Source of the DNA: an uncultured Myxococcales bacterium
Lineage (GTDB): Bacteria; Myxococcota_A; Polyangia; Polyangiales; Polyangiaceae
Reading direction: 5' to 3'
Assembly (NCBI GenBank): GCA_937949945.1
Contig: CALFEQ010000029.1
Coordinates: 62,001 to 126,000 of the forward strand
Length of the DNA stretch: 64,000 nt
Below, piece by piece: positions 16,119-26,142 of the stretch. The first letter of the stretch is position 1, and the number at the start of each line of letters is the position of its first letter. The notes under the pieces are model-generated. The model did no database searches. It worked only from the letters and a program-made list of their open reading frames with translations, and had not been told where the DNA came from. The position numbers and the translations under genes are program-made.

Positions 16119-19100
16119 GTGAGCCGAGACCTCGTCGACGCCGAAGCTCGAAGGCGCATCGCGACCGACCTCGACACCACGCTCGTGGTCGAGGCCGCCG
16201 CCGGCACGGGCAAGACGACGGCGCTCGTCGAGCGCATCCTCTCGCTGCTGCGCTCGGGGCGCGCCACGCTCGCGAGCGGACAGGGCGACCTCGTGGCCGT
16301 CACCTTCACCGAGAAGGCGGCCGGCGAGATGAAGCTCCGCCTCCGTACGGAGATCGAGCGCGCGCGCGCGAAGCTGGTGGCGGACGGCGAGCGTTCGCGG
16401 AAGGGCGGCGCGGCGGCGGTCGAGAAGGAGCGCCTCGATCGGGCGCTCGAACAGCTCGAGGCCGCGCGCATCGGGACCATCCACGCGTTCTGCTCCGACA
16501 TCCTCCGCGAGCGCCCCGTCGAGGCCGCCATCGATCCGCTCTTCGAGGTCGCCGCCGAGGACGAGCAGGATCGCCTCTACGACGAGGCGTTCACGCGCTG
16601 GTTCCAGGCGACGCTCGCGCGACCGGCGAGCGAGGTGCCGGGCGTCTCGCGCGTCCTCCGCCGCGCGACGCGAGAGCGCGATCAGGACGGCCCGCGAGCG
16701 GCGCTGCGCAAGGCCGGGCGCATGCTCGTCGAGCAGCGCGACTTCCCCACCCCGTACGAGCGGCCGGCGTTCGATCGGAAGGCCGCGATCGACACGATCG
16801 TCGAGAAGCTCCGCGCGCTGTCGGACTACGCGTCGAAGGGGCCGCCCGACAGCTGGCTGACGAAGTCGCTCAAGGAGATCGCACGCGTCGTCTACGAGAT
16901 CGAGCGGCGCGAGCTGGTCGAAGCGCGCGATCACGACGCCGTCGAGGCGCAGCTGCGAACGCTCCAGCGCGGGAAGTTCTGGACGTGGAAGGGCTCCGGC
17001 ACGTGGTTCAACAAGATGGAGGGCATCACGCGCCAGGAGGTCCTCGATCGACGCGCGGCCGTGAAGGAGGAGCTCGATCGCGTCCTCGACGACGCCGACG
17101 CGGATCTCGCGGCGTGCCTCTTCGTCGAGCTCTGGGGCATCGTCGAGGAGTACGAGGCCATCAAGAAGAAGTCCGGCAAGCTCGACTTCCTCGACCTCCT
17201 CCTCCTCACGCGCGATCTGCTCGCGAAGGACGACGCCGTCCGCAACGAGCTCCAGCGGCGCTTCAGCCACCTGCTCGTCGACGAGTTCCAGGACACCGAC
17301 CCGCTGCAGGCCGACATCCTCTTCCTGCTCGCCGCCGACGACCCGAAGGAGCGCGACCCGGATCGCGCGCGCGTCGTGCCGGGCAAGCTGTTTTTCGTCG
17401 GCGATCCGAAGCAGTCGATCTACCGCTTCCGGCGCGCGGACGTGGCGCTGTACGAGAGCATCAAGCGCAGGCTGAAGAAGGACGGCGCGGACGTGCTCCA
17501 GCTCACGACGAGCTTCCGGAGCGTGCCGAGCATCCAGGCGTTCGTGAACGCGGCGTTCGCGCCGCTGATGCCGCCCGCGGACGACGACGCGCCCGACGAA
17601 GCGAGATCGCAGGCCGAGTACGTCCCGCTCGCGCCGCACCGCTCCGACCCGACGTCGCGCCCGACGATCATCGCCCTGCCCGTCCCGCGGCCGTACGGCG
17701 ACTTCAAGCGGATCGTCAACTTCAAGATCGAGGAGTCGCTGCCCGACGCCGTCGGCGCGTTCATCGACTGGCTCGTCCGCAAGAGCGGCTGGACCGTCAC
17801 CGAGCGCGGCTCGGACGGCGAGACGCCCATCAAGGCGCAGCACGTCTGCCTCCTCTTCAAGCGCCTACAGAGCTTCGGCGGCGACGTCACGCGCCCGTAC
17901 GTGCGTGCGCTCGAGGCGCGGCGGATCCCGCACGTGCTCGTCGGCGGCAAGAGCTTCCACGAGCGCGAGGAGGTCATCGCGATCCGCAACGCGCTCGCCG
18001 CGATCGAGTGGCCGGACGACACGTACTCGGTCTACGCGACGCTGCACGGACCGTTCTTCGCGCTCGGCGACGACGCGCTGCTCGCGTTCCGGCAGTCGCA
18101 GAAGCACCTGCACCCGATGCGCAAGCGCGACGAGGCGCTCCTCACCGATCTCACGCGCCCCGTGGCCGAGGCGCTCGACGTGCTCGCGCGGCTGCACGTC
18201 GGCCGCAACCGGCGGCCGATCGCCGACACGATCGCGCGCCTGCTCGAGGCGACCCGCGCGCACGCGGGCGTCGCGATCTGGCCGGCCGGAGAGCAGGCGC
18301 TCGGCAACATCCTGCGCGTGCTCGACATGGCCCGACGCTTCGAGCAAGGCGCCGTCACGTCGTTCCGCGCCTTCGTCAACCGGCTCGAGGAGGACGCCGA
18401 GCGCGGCGGCGTCAACGAGGCCCCCGTCGTCGAGGAGGGCACGGACGGCGTACGCATCATGACGGTGCACAAGGCCAAGGGCCTCGAGTTCCCCGTCGTC
18501 ATCCTCGTCGATCCGACGGCGACCGCGATCCACTCGAACCCGTCGCGCTGGATCGATCCGAAGCGCAAGCTCTGGGCCGCGCCGCTCTGCGGCGCCACTC
18601 CGAAGGAGCTGCTCGATCGACGCGAGGAGGTCCTCCGTCAGGACCGCGAGGAGGCCCATCGCGTCCTCTACGTCGCGACGACGCGCGCGCGCGAGCTCCT
18701 CGTCGTGCCCGTGATCGGCGACGAGCGCGAAGACGAGACCGACGGCTGGCTCGAGCCGCTCTCGTCCGTCCTCTACCCCGCGCCGGAGGATCGGCGCGCC
18801 TCGCAGCCGGCGCCCGGATGCCCGCCGTTCGGCGAGGACACCGTGCTCGAGCGTCCCGACAACGTCGAGCGCGGCCCCGAGTCGTCCGTGCGTCCCGGCC
18901 TGCATCGCCCCGCGTGCGGAGAGCACCGCGTCGTCTTCTGGGATCCGAGCACCCTCGAGCTCGACAAGGAGGACGAGGCCGGCCTCCGCCAGCAGAAGGT
19001 CCTCGCCGCCGACGCGAGAGGCGTCGTCGCGAAGGAGGGCGAGGAGCAGCACGCCGCGTGGAAGGCAAAGCAGGCGGACGCCGTCGAGCGCGCGTCGGCG

Positions 19101-19640
19101 CCGACGCTGCGCGTGCGCACGATCACCGAGATGAAGGACGACGCACCGGCGGCGAGCGACACGGCGAGCGTGACGTTCGAGTCGACGGGGGCGCGGCGCG
19201 ATCGCCCGCACGGCAAGCGCTTCGGCGTGCTCGTCCACGCCGTGCTCGCCACCGTCGCGCTCGACGCGAACGACGACGACATCGCGGACGCCGCGCGCAT
19301 CCAGGGCCGCATCGCTGGCGCCTCCGACGAGGAGGTGGCCGCGGCGAGCGATGTCGTCCGCGCCGCCCTCGCCCACCCGCTCCTCGAGCGGGCCCGGAAG
19401 GCGGACCGCGTCGAGCGCGAGGTCGAGGTGATGCTCCGCGAGGACGACGGCACCATCGTCGAGGGCGTCGTCGACCTCGCGTTCTACGAAGAGGGCGCCG
19501 GCTGGACGGTGCTCGACTTCAAGACCGACCTCGACCTCGGCGAGCGCCGCGCCGGCTACGAGCGGCAGGTCGCCCTCTACGCCCGCGCGCTCGGCGCGGC
19601 GACGGGCGCGCCGGCGAAGGGCGCGATCCTGTCGGTCTGA
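16119..19640 (+). CDS. addA: AddA-like UvrD/Rep helicase-nuclease subunit
   Basis: A 1173-residue superfamily 1 helicase with a C-terminal RecB-type nuclease. Walker A is AAAGTGKTT (25-33), motif II is VDEFQDTD (Asp388 onward), motif III is FFVGDPKQSIYRFRRAD, motif V is MTVHKAKGLEF and motif VI is LYVATTRARELLVV. The nuclease core reads GVVDLAF...VLDFKTD with Asp1133 and Lys1135, then AGYERQVALYARAL. It translocates on DNA and trims broken ends together with AddB, loading RecA at recombination hotspots in known systems. It starts with GTG at 16119, with an AGGAGG-type site about 7 nt upstream, and lies in one operon with addB. Confidence 0.92.
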   Translation: MSRDLVDAEARRRIATDLDTTLVVEAAAGTGKTTALVERILSLLRSGRATLASGQGDLVAVTFTEKAAGEMKLRLRTEIERARAKLVADGERSRKGGAAAVEKERLDRALEQLEAARIGTIHAFCSDILRERPVEAAIDPLFEVAAEDEQDRLYDEAFTRWFQATLARPASEVPGVSRVLRRATRERDQDGPRAALRKAGRMLVEQRDFPTPYERPAFDRKAAIDTIVEKLRALSDYASKGPPDSWLTKSLKEIARVVYEIERRELVEARDHDAVEAQLRTLQRGKFWTWKGSGTWFNKMEGITRQEVLDRRAAVKEELDRVLDDADADLAACLFVELWGIVEEYEAIKKKSGKLDFLDLLLLTRDLLAKDDAVRNELQRRFSHLLVDEFQDTDPLQADILFLLAADDPKERDPDRARVVPGKLFFVGDPKQSIYRFRRADVALYESIKRRLKKDGADVLQLTTSFRSVPSIQAFVNAAFAPLMPPADDDAPDEARSQAEYVPLAPHRSDPTSRPTIIALPVPRPYGDFKRIVNFKIEESLPDAVGAFIDWLVRKSGWTVTERGSDGETPIKAQHVCLLFKRLQSFGGDVTRPYVRALEARRIPHVLVGGKSFHEREEVIAIRNALAAIEWPDDTYSVYATLHGPFFALGDDALLAFRQSQKHLHPMRKRDEALLTDLTRPVAEALDVLARLHVGRNRRPIADTIARLLEATRAHAGVAIWPAGEQALGNILRVLDMARRFEQGAVTSFRAFVNRLEEDAERGGVNEAPVVEEGTDGVRIMTVHKAKGLEFPVVILVDPTATAIHSNPSRWIDPKRKLWAAPLCGATPKELLDRREEVLRQDREEAHRVLYVATTRARELLVVPVIGDEREDETDGWLEPLSSVLYPAPEDRRASQPAPGCPPFGEDTVLERPDNVERGPESSVRPGLHRPACGEHRVVFWDPSTLELDKEDEAGLRQQKVLAADARGVVAKEGEEQHAAWKAKQADAVERASAPTLRVRTITEMKDDAPAASDTASVTFESTGARRDRPHGKRFGVLVHAVLATVALDANDDDIADAARIQGRIAGASDEEVAAASDVVRAALAHPLLERARKADRVEREVEVMLREDDGTIVEGVVDLAFYEEGAGWTVLDFKTDLDLGERRAGYERQVALYARALGAATGAPAKGAILSV

Positions 19641-19676
19641 AGGATCGCGCCTTCGGCCGGCGCTCGTTCGCGCCCG

Positions 19677-20894
19677 TCAGAGGCGACGCGGCCTCGGGAA
19701 CGGGAAGCCGCGATCTCCCACGTACTGCTTCAGGATGGCGAAGTTGTCGGTGTTGTTCGTCAGGGGCGCGTGGTTCGTCACGAGGATCGAACCCTTCCCG
19801 TCGAACACGATGCTCGCCGGGCCGTCGTAGGGGATGGGGCTTCCGTTGGGCCCCGTGAGTCGACGGATCTCGTTCCCGTTGCGACCGATGACCGAGACGG
19901 CGTTCGATGCGGTGAGCGCGACGTAGAGGTCGCCCGTGACGCCGACCGCGATTCCATCGGGCTCGTCACCGGGTTGGAACTCGTGGACGAGCGTCAGGTC
20001 CTGACTCGACGGCGATGCCACGCGCCGGATCGCGTAGAGGCGGCCGACGGCCGGGTTCTGCGCCGGAGCCGTCACCGTCACGTAGACCTGCTTCTGGTCA
20101 CGACTGAACGCGAGGCCGTTCAAGCCGATGTAGAACGGAATGCCCGCGAGCTCGGGGCTCTGGAACCAGATGGTCGCGGGGCCGCCGCCGCGCGGGACCC
20201 TGAAGATCGTCGCTTGGAACGAGTCGGTGATGTAGAGGTTGCCGTCCCGATCGAAGGTGAGATCGTTCACGAGGGGCGGGCCGTCGAACGGCGTCGGCGA
20301 GCAAGGCCCCGTCGAGTCCGGCGTGCACATCGGGAGATCGGGCGGCAGGGGTGAATAGATGTCCTGGACCCAACCGTTGCCCGAACGCGTCAGGCGGACG
20401 ACGCCGAGCTGCGTGCTGAGGACGTAGAGGCGTCCGTCGGCGTCGGCGGTGATGCACGAGAGGGCGTGCTCGAACTCCGTCTGCTCGCCTTGAATCGTGA
20501 TCGATCCCTTCGGTGCGCCGGTCTTCACGTCGAAGACGAGCACCTTCGACGGCGGGAGCCCCGCCGTGCCGAACGTCGCAGGGCCGGACACGTAGAGACG
20601 ATCGCCGACGATCACGAGTCCCTCGGGCCATCCCGGCGGCGTCGGAATGATCGCGAGCACCGAGCCGTCGCCGATCTGCGGCTTGTTGCTGTTCCCGTTT
20701 CCGTTCCCCTTCCCCTTCCCGTTCCCATTGCCGAGCGCGCTCTCGACGACGCCGATCTCGCCGTCATCGAGGACGTCTCCGCGTCCTATCGTCTCGACGT
20801 CCGCCGAGCACCCCGCAAGCGCCAAAAGGAAGACACCGATGAACCTCGAGCCGAAGGAAGGTTTGGAGAACCCACGCGCGATGGTGTTCTTCAT
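19677..20894 (-). CDS. Secreted lipoprotein with NHL/SMP-30-like beta-propeller and Gly-Asn-rich linker
   Basis: A 405-residue lipoprotein (signal MKNTIARGFSKPSFGSRFIG, lipobox LAGC). Between residues about 55 and 72 it has a low-complexity stretch built of GN and GK dipeptides (GNGNGKGKGNGNGNSNK). The rest is a beta-propeller of the NHL/SMP-30 type with repeated units such as DGRLYVLSTQLG, DGNLYITDSFQ, GDLYVALTASN and KGSILVTNH, each about 45 residues apart. Such propellers are typical of extracellular binding or lactonase-like proteins; no catalytic residues can be assigned. The start ATG at 20894 is fixed by the signal peptide. It is convergent with addA (36 nt between stops). Confidence 0.82.
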   Translation of the reverse strand: MKNTIARGFSKPSFGSRFIGVFLLALAGCSADVETIGRGDVLDDGEIGVVESALGNGNGKGKGNGNGNSNKPQIGDGSVLAIIPTPPGWPEGLVIVGDRLYVSGPATFGTAGLPPSKVLVFDVKTGAPKGSITIQGEQTEFEHALSCITADADGRLYVLSTQLGVVRLTRSGNGWVQDIYSPLPPDLPMCTPDSTGPCSPTPFDGPPLVNDLTFDRDGNLYITDSFQATIFRVPRGGGPATIWFQSPELAGIPFYIGLNGLAFSRDQKQVYVTVTAPAQNPAVGRLYAIRRVASPSSQDLTLVHEFQPGDEPDGIAVGVTGDLYVALTASNAVSVIGRNGNEIRRLTGPNGSPIPYDGPASIVFDGKGSILVTNHAPLTNNTDNFAILKQYVGDRGFPFPRPRRL

Positions 20895-21120
20895 CGGACG
20901 TCCTTTCGTTGGAAACGAGCCACGACGAGCTCGAGACGCTAGTTCGAAGGAAACCATGGAAAGCGGGCTTCGAGCAGAGTCTTCGTTGGTCGATCGTCGA
21001 CTACGACTCCGCACCACAGCGCGCGAGACGTCACGTCACCCGCGACACTCGCCGCCGGACGTCCGAATTCGGTGACCGGTATCCCGCTTTCGGCAGGAAG
21101 TGCTCGAAAGCACCGTGCAG

Positions 21121-22671
21121 TCAGGGAACGGCAGCGGAATCGGAGCGATTCTCGTCTTCGGGAGCCGCCGGAGCGGGCGGAAGCGTCACGCGGAACGTGC
21201 TTCCCACACCGAGCTTGCTCTCGGCGACGATCGTGCCACCGAGCGAGCGCGTGATGCCGTGGCAAATCGCGAGCCCGAGCCCCGTACCGAGGTTCGGCGG
21301 TTTGGTCGTGAAGAACGGATCGAAGATCCGACGCAGATCGTGCTCTGCAATCCCGCATCCGGTGTCCTGCACCTCGATGACCGCATGGCCTCGTGCGTCG
21401 GTGCGCGTCGCGATGCGAATCATGTGGCGCTCCGGGTCGGGCTGCCCGAGCGAGTGAACCGCGTTCAGGATCAGGTTCAGCAATACCTGGCTCAGCCTGC
21501 CTTCGCTGGCGAGGACCTGCGGAGTCGGCTCGAGCTCCAAGACGAGGCGCGCGTGCCTCTTCAGCTCGAACGAAACGAGCCCGAGCGTTCGGTGCACGAC
21601 GCCGTGGATGTCGAGGGGAACGCGCGTCTCGCTCGGCTCGCTTCGGGAGAAGCGCTGCAAGTCCTTCACGATGTCGCGGACGCGCTCGGCGCCTTCCACC
21701 ATCATGTCGATGCACGTCTCGAGCTCGCCGGCGAGCTCGCGCACGTTCTCGGCGTCCGAGGCTTCGGCGAGCTTGCGGATGCCACGTCGGACGCGCTGGA
21801 AGTTCAGGACCATGTAGGTCAGCGGGTTGTTGACCTCGTGGGCCACGCCCGCGGCGAGCAGGCCGACCGAGGCGAGACGCTCGGCCTGGACGAGCTGCGT
21901 CTGCATCCTCGTTTGCGTCGTGATGTCACGGACGAGGACCGAGACGACGGCGTTGCTCGGACCGTCGCTCGACAAGAGCGCGGCGTCGAGCGCGTAGACC
22001 CTAGGGCCGTCGCTCGTGTGCAGGGTGTATTCGAGGCTCGCCTCCTTGCCGCTCGCGATCACGCCTCGAACCAGCGCGTCGATGTCGCCGGCGCGCGGGT
22101 CGCCGATGGCTTCCGAGAACGTACGGCCCTGGAACCTCGCTTCGGGGACCGACAGGATGTCGCCGTCCGCGCTCCACGTCCCGACCACGCGCCCGTCGGC
22201 GTCCACCTCGAGCACGCAACCCCCGGTGTGCTTCGCGAACATGAGGAGCCAGCTCTCCGCGTCGCTCAGCGCTCGAAGCGCCACGCGTTCGCGCCGAAGG
22301 TCTCGGAACGAGAAGAGCCACCCCGGCTCGGCTCCCAAGAGGCGCGTCCGCCCCCACGCGAACGCGCGCCCGTCGCGCGTGACGATCTTGCCACCCATCG
22401 TCGGAGCGGACCGCAGGACCTTCGCGATCTCCACCGCCAACTCGTCGTCTCGCGCTTCGAGCCACGAGAGGAGCTCCGTCGCCGATCCTCCCGAGACCAC
22501 GGCTTCCGGCGCTCCCAAGAGCCCCACGAGCCGGCGATCGCTCGAGAGGAGGGCACCTTCGTCACTCACGGCGAGCAACGCGACGTCGTCGTCCTCGCTC
22601 GCCGACGGCGCTGGGTGCAACGTGACGATCTCGGGCTCGGGAGGCGCTCGTCGCATCGGAGGCGCAGCCAT
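21121..22671 (-). CDS. PAS-containing sensor histidine kinase (soluble)
   Basis: A 516-residue cytoplasmic kinase without membrane segments. Two PAS-like regions (about 31-125 and 140-250) precede the HisKA domain, in which the phosphorylated His278 lies in AAGVAHEVNNPLTYM. The HATPase domain has the N box QVLLNLILNAVHSL, the G1 box VQDTGCGIAEHD and the G2 box GTGLGLAICHGI. The EVNNPL form is typical of NtrB-like and orphan kinases of deltaproteobacteria. No response regulator is adjacent, so it may act on a distant partner. A small protein gene ends 15 nt upstream and is probably in the same operon. The ATG at 22671 fits the first PAS strand. Confidence 0.92.
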   Translation of the reverse strand: MAAPPMRRAPPEPEIVTLHPAPSASEDDDVALLAVSDEGALLSSDRRLVGLLGAPEAVVSGGSATELLSWLEARDDELAVEIAKVLRSAPTMGGKIVTRDGRAFAWGRTRLLGAEPGWLFSFRDLRRERVALRALSDAESWLLMFAKHTGGCVLEVDADGRVVGTWSADGDILSVPEARFQGRTFSEAIGDPRAGDIDALVRGVIASGKEASLEYTLHTSDGPRVYALDAALLSSDGPSNAVVSVLVRDITTQTRMQTQLVQAERLASVGLLAAGVAHEVNNPLTYMVLNFQRVRRGIRKLAEASDAENVRELAGELETCIDMMVEGAERVRDIVKDLQRFSRSEPSETRVPLDIHGVVHRTLGLVSFELKRHARLVLELEPTPQVLASEGRLSQVLLNLILNAVHSLGQPDPERHMIRIATRTDARGHAVIEVQDTGCGIAEHDLRRIFDPFFTTKPPNLGTGLGLAICHGITRSLGGTIVAESKLGVGSTFRVTLPPAPAAPEDENRSDSAAVP

Positions 22672-22686
22672 CGCAACTGCGCCCCC

Positions 22687-23172
22687 TCACGCAGACGGAC
22701 TCGACTGGGCCTCTTCCGCGGACCGGGCCTCTTCGAGCGAACGGCGAATGGCGGCGTTCAACTGCGCTTCGAACTCCGCCCTGCTCGAAACGACCTTCGT
22801 CTTTCCTCCGACCATCAAGCTCACGATCGCGGCGCCCATCGCCACCACGCGGGATCGAACGAGAACGAAGTACGTCAGCGTGCGAGGCTCGTGCTTCCGA
22901 GCGCACTCCGCGATGCGCTTCCGAAACCCTCGGTCGAATCCGGTCTGCGCCTCGGTATCGATGAAAAAGTGTAGACCGTCTCGATCGCCGAAGACGTCGT
23001 CAATGACGCGTTCGTAGAATTCGGCGTACGAAGCATCCGAGTGCCCGTGGTACTCGAACACCATCACGGTGGGCGCGGGGACACGTATCTGGAGCCAGCC
23101 GCGCTCCGTTCGATACTCGAACGACGCGCCCGTAGAGGGAGGAGTCGCGCCCACGGAAAAAGAGCTTTTCAC
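22687..23172 (-). CDS. Small protein of unknown function upstream of the histidine kinase
   Basis: A 161-residue cytoplasmic protein without signal or membrane segment. The core reads TVMVFEYHGHSD, LHFFIDTEAQTGFDRGF and LTYFVLVRSRVVAMG, an alternation of strands and helices that loosely recalls SpoIIAA-like/STAS folds; I could not confirm this. A Ser/Glu-rich tail ends it. It starts with GTG at 23172 and is the first gene of a two-gene unit with the PAS kinase (15 nt between them). That arrangement suggests a role in signal input or output for the kinase, which is inference. The 172 nt upstream, up to the divergent GST pseudogene, should contain both promoters. Confidence 0.7.
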   Translation of the reverse strand: MKSSFSVGATPPSTGASFEYRTERGWLQIRVPAPTVMVFEYHGHSDASYAEFYERVIDDVFGDRDGLHFFIDTEAQTGFDRGFRKRIAECARKHEPRTLTYFVLVRSRVVAMGAAIVSLMVGGKTKVVSSRAEFEAQLNAAIRRSLEEARSAEEAQSSPSA

Positions 23173-23344
23173 GTCCGCACGCTGGCCGTCAACGGCAGGG
23201 GTCCGAGTCGCGGCGCACGGACGCAGAAACGACGAGAAGGAACGAGTCTTCGAAGATGCACGCGGAGGCGCGAACAGTTTCCGCCGCGACCTCGGTCTTG
23301 TCTCTCGAGAGGCCCGTCTCGCGGCCTATCGAGAGGAAGACGAC

Positions 23345-23971
23345 GTGAAGCTCTACCCATCTCCCCGCTCCCCCAACTGCCAGCGTGTCGTCGCGCTCGC
23401 GCACGAGCTCGGGACGCCGCTCACGATCGTGAACATCGATCTCTTCGCCGGAGCCGCGAAATCACCCCAGATCCTGGCGAAGAACCCGAATGGGCTGGTC
23501 CCGATCCTCGAAGAAGGGGACTTCGTTCTCTGGGAGTCCACCGCCATCCTCGGATACTTGGCGAGCAAGGCGGGTCGCGTCGATCTCGCTCCGACGGAGC
23601 CGCGCGAGCGCGCGCAGGTCGACCGCTGGCTCGCATGGGGCATCGCGCATTCCGGACCGGCCGTAAGGAAGGTCGCCTTCGAACGGGTCGTGAAGAAGCT
23701 CGCCGGCCTCGGCGCCCCGGACGAGGCGGCCATCGCGGCCGGGAGCCGTGACTTCGCGACGTTCGCGGCCGTGCTCGATCGCTAGCCTCGAGGGCAAGGC
23801 GTATCTCTGTGAGAAGCTCACGATCGCCGATTTCGGCTGCGCCCCCTATGCGGCCGTGTGCGAAACGGCGGGACTGTCTCTCGCGCCGTACCCGAACCTG
23901 AGGCGCTGGCTCGGACACATGCTGGAGCGCGAGAGCATGCAGCGGACGCTCCGCGCTGCGCGGGAGGCGGC

Positions 23972-23975
<4 letters not shown>
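23345..23975 (+). pseudogene. Glutathione S-transferase interrupted by a one-base insertion
   Basis: The reading frame starts at GTG 23345 (VKLYPSPRSPNCQRVVALAH) and codes a thioredoxin-fold GST N-domain, including NPNGLVPILEEGDFVLWEST, up to VLDR. It then meets TAG at 23783-23785. Removing the single T at 23783 joins it exactly to the other frame: VLDR-SLEGKAYLCEKLTIAD, continuing with FGCAPYAAVCETAGL and PNLRRWLGHMLER to the stop at 23975. That is a normal GST C-domain of about 210 residues in total. So this is a GST gene broken by one inserted base, or a sequencing error. Its end overlaps the following ECF sigma factor start by 4 nt (GTGA), so the two once formed an operon. Confidence 0.85.
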
Positions 23976-24729
<754 letters not shown>

Positions 24730-24732
24730 AGT

Positions 24733-24763
24733 CTGGAGCCTGGAGCCTGGAGCCTGGAGCCTG
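24733..24763. repeat. Solo heptamer array (GGAGCCT units)
   Basis: Four copies of the unit GGAGCCT in direct order between the broken sigma factor gene and the convergent thioesterase gene. The units are identical in sequence to those at 7436 and 9042. No inverted partner array is seen nearby. Confidence 0.75.
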
Positions 24764-24766
24764 AAA

Positions 24767-25570
24767 TCACGACAGCAGCGCGAACGTCTGCTGGTTCAAC
24801 GCGACGACGGCGTCGCCGGACCACAGCTCGCGCATCTCGACGAAGAAGTTGTCCGCGCCGACGACGCCGCGCGCCCGGTAGAAGAGCGGCTCGGCAGGGT
24901 CGAGCGTGCGCGGATCGACGAAAAGCTCCATCGTGTAGCCCACGGTCGCGACCGCGCGCGGCGCGGATTCGACCGCGAGCACGGTCGGCCACCACGCGTC
25001 GAGGAGCCCGGCGACGCCCGCCTCGTCGAGCACCGACGGCGGCGTCTTCTCGCGGATCCAGCCCTCCGCCGCGGGCTCGTTGCCGCCCGCGAACGGCAGC
25101 GGCCCGGTCGACCGGTACTCGTACTTGTCCGCGAACACGGGACCGAGCGGCGGCTCTACCGGCAAGGGCTCGATGTCACGCCACGGAGGCCGTGCCGGCG
25201 GCGGCGGACGGAACGACGCCGGGCGGACGGCTCGCGGCGAAGCGAGCGCCGCGCTCCCACGCGCGACGAGCGCGCCGTCCTGCTCGAGCCGAGCCTCGAC
25301 GAACGACGCGCTGCTCCCGCGACGAAGCAGCGCCGCGCGCACGACGAACGGCCCCGGGAGCGCCGGCGCGCAGAGCTCGGCGGAGAGCGAGCGCAAGCGA
25401 CGCGTACGATCCTGCTCGAACGCGACGATCGCGCGGGTCAGGATGCCGACGACGACGCCGCCGAAGGCGCCTTTGCCCTGCTGCCACCGATCGGGGAGCT
25501 CTCCCGTCCACTCGTGCTCGGCGGAGTCTCTCGGGCGGATGGCGGTGGCGTTCTCGAACGGGGACGTCAT
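24767..25570 (-). CDS. Acyl-CoA thioesterase-like protein (double hotdog)
   Basis: A 267-residue cytoplasmic protein of the acyl-CoA thioesterase II-like group. The N-terminal hotdog has WTGELPDRWQQGKGAFGGVV and a long helix with VGILTRAIVAFEQD. The C-terminal hotdog has LDAWWPTVLAVESAPRAVAT and ends with AVVALNQQTFALLS, a motif usual for this family. It would hydrolyse acyl-CoA thioesters; chain preference is not visible. It is the last gene of a three-gene operon with a TetR regulator and a hydrolase, its start at 25570 overlapping the regulator stop by ATGA. That makes it a probable target of the regulator. Confidence 0.85.
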   Translation of the reverse strand: MTSPFENATAIRPRDSAEHEWTGELPDRWQQGKGAFGGVVVGILTRAIVAFEQDRTRRLRSLSAELCAPALPGPFVVRAALLRRGSSASFVEARLEQDGALVARGSAALASPRAVRPASFRPPPPARPPWRDIEPLPVEPPLGPVFADKYEYRSTGPLPFAGGNEPAAEGWIREKTPPSVLDEAGVAGLLDAWWPTVLAVESAPRAVATVGYTMELFVDPRTLDPAEPLFYRARGVVGADNFFVEMRELWSGDAVVALNQQTFALLS

Positions 25571-26142
25571 CGTGCTCCTTTGCCGAATGCTCGGCATGCA
25601 CGGAGGATCTCGTCGGACAGCTCGGTGCCTTTCACGGCCCGAGCGAGGCTGATCCCCCCGTACATGAGCGCGATCATCCCGAGCGCCGTCATGCGCTTCG
25701 ACGCGGCGTCTCCGTCCGCGAGGTGCTTCGTGATCTCGTCGGCGAACTCGCTGAGCTGCTCGGCGAGCACCTCCTTGTGCTCGGGCGTGGTCGTCGTCAC
25801 CTCGCCGACGATCGCCGGCATGGGGCAGCCGTTCGCGGGATCGTCGCGGTGCGCGGCCGAGAGATAGCGTTTCAGGAGCACCCCCGCGCGCGCGGCGAGC
25901 GGCTTGTCTTCGATCCGCGCGAAGAGCTTCTCGCGCATGAGCTTCGCGGTGCGGCGGATCGCTTCGTCGACGAGCGCCTCCTTCGAGGCGAAGTGCGCAT
26001 AGAAGCCGCCGACCGTGAGCCCCGCGCCGCTCATCACGTCGGAGACCCGAGAGCCCGCGATGCCCTTCTCGCGAAGGAGCTTGCAGGCGGACGCGATGAT
26101 CGCGGCGTGCGTACGTTCCTTCTGCTCGAGCCTCGCGTTCAC
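25567..26142 (-). CDS. TetR-family transcriptional regulator
   Basis: A 191-residue regulator. The N-terminal helix-turn-helix (about 10-55) reads IIASACKLLREKGIAGSRVS and GLTVGGFYAHFASKEALVDE, typical of the TetR family, in the subgroup with the GGFYAHF turn. The C-terminal ligand domain has HRDDPANGCPMPAIVGEV, also seen in this subgroup. It starts with GTG at 26142, overlapping the hydrolase stop by 4 nt, and its stop overlaps the thioesterase start by 4 nt. Being the middle gene of its own operon, it probably represses it through the two TCATATGA palindromes at the operon's 5' end. The inducer may be a lipid-like molecule, given its neighbours; this is inference. Confidence 0.92.
   Translation of the reverse strand: MNARLEQKERTHAAIIASACKLLREKGIAGSRVSDVMSGAGLTVGGFYAHFASKEALVDEAIRRTAKLMREKLFARIEDKPLAARAGVLLKRYLSAAHRDDPANGCPMPAIVGEVTTTTPEHKEVLAEQLSEFADEITKHLADGDAASKRMTALGMIALMYGGISLARAVKGTELSDEILRACRAFGKGAR

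Noticed and set aside
16119..19640. addAB as part of a phage-defence island.
   Set aside because: The neighbours are ordinary lipoprotein genes, and AddAB is a housekeeping repair enzyme; no defence genes accompany it.
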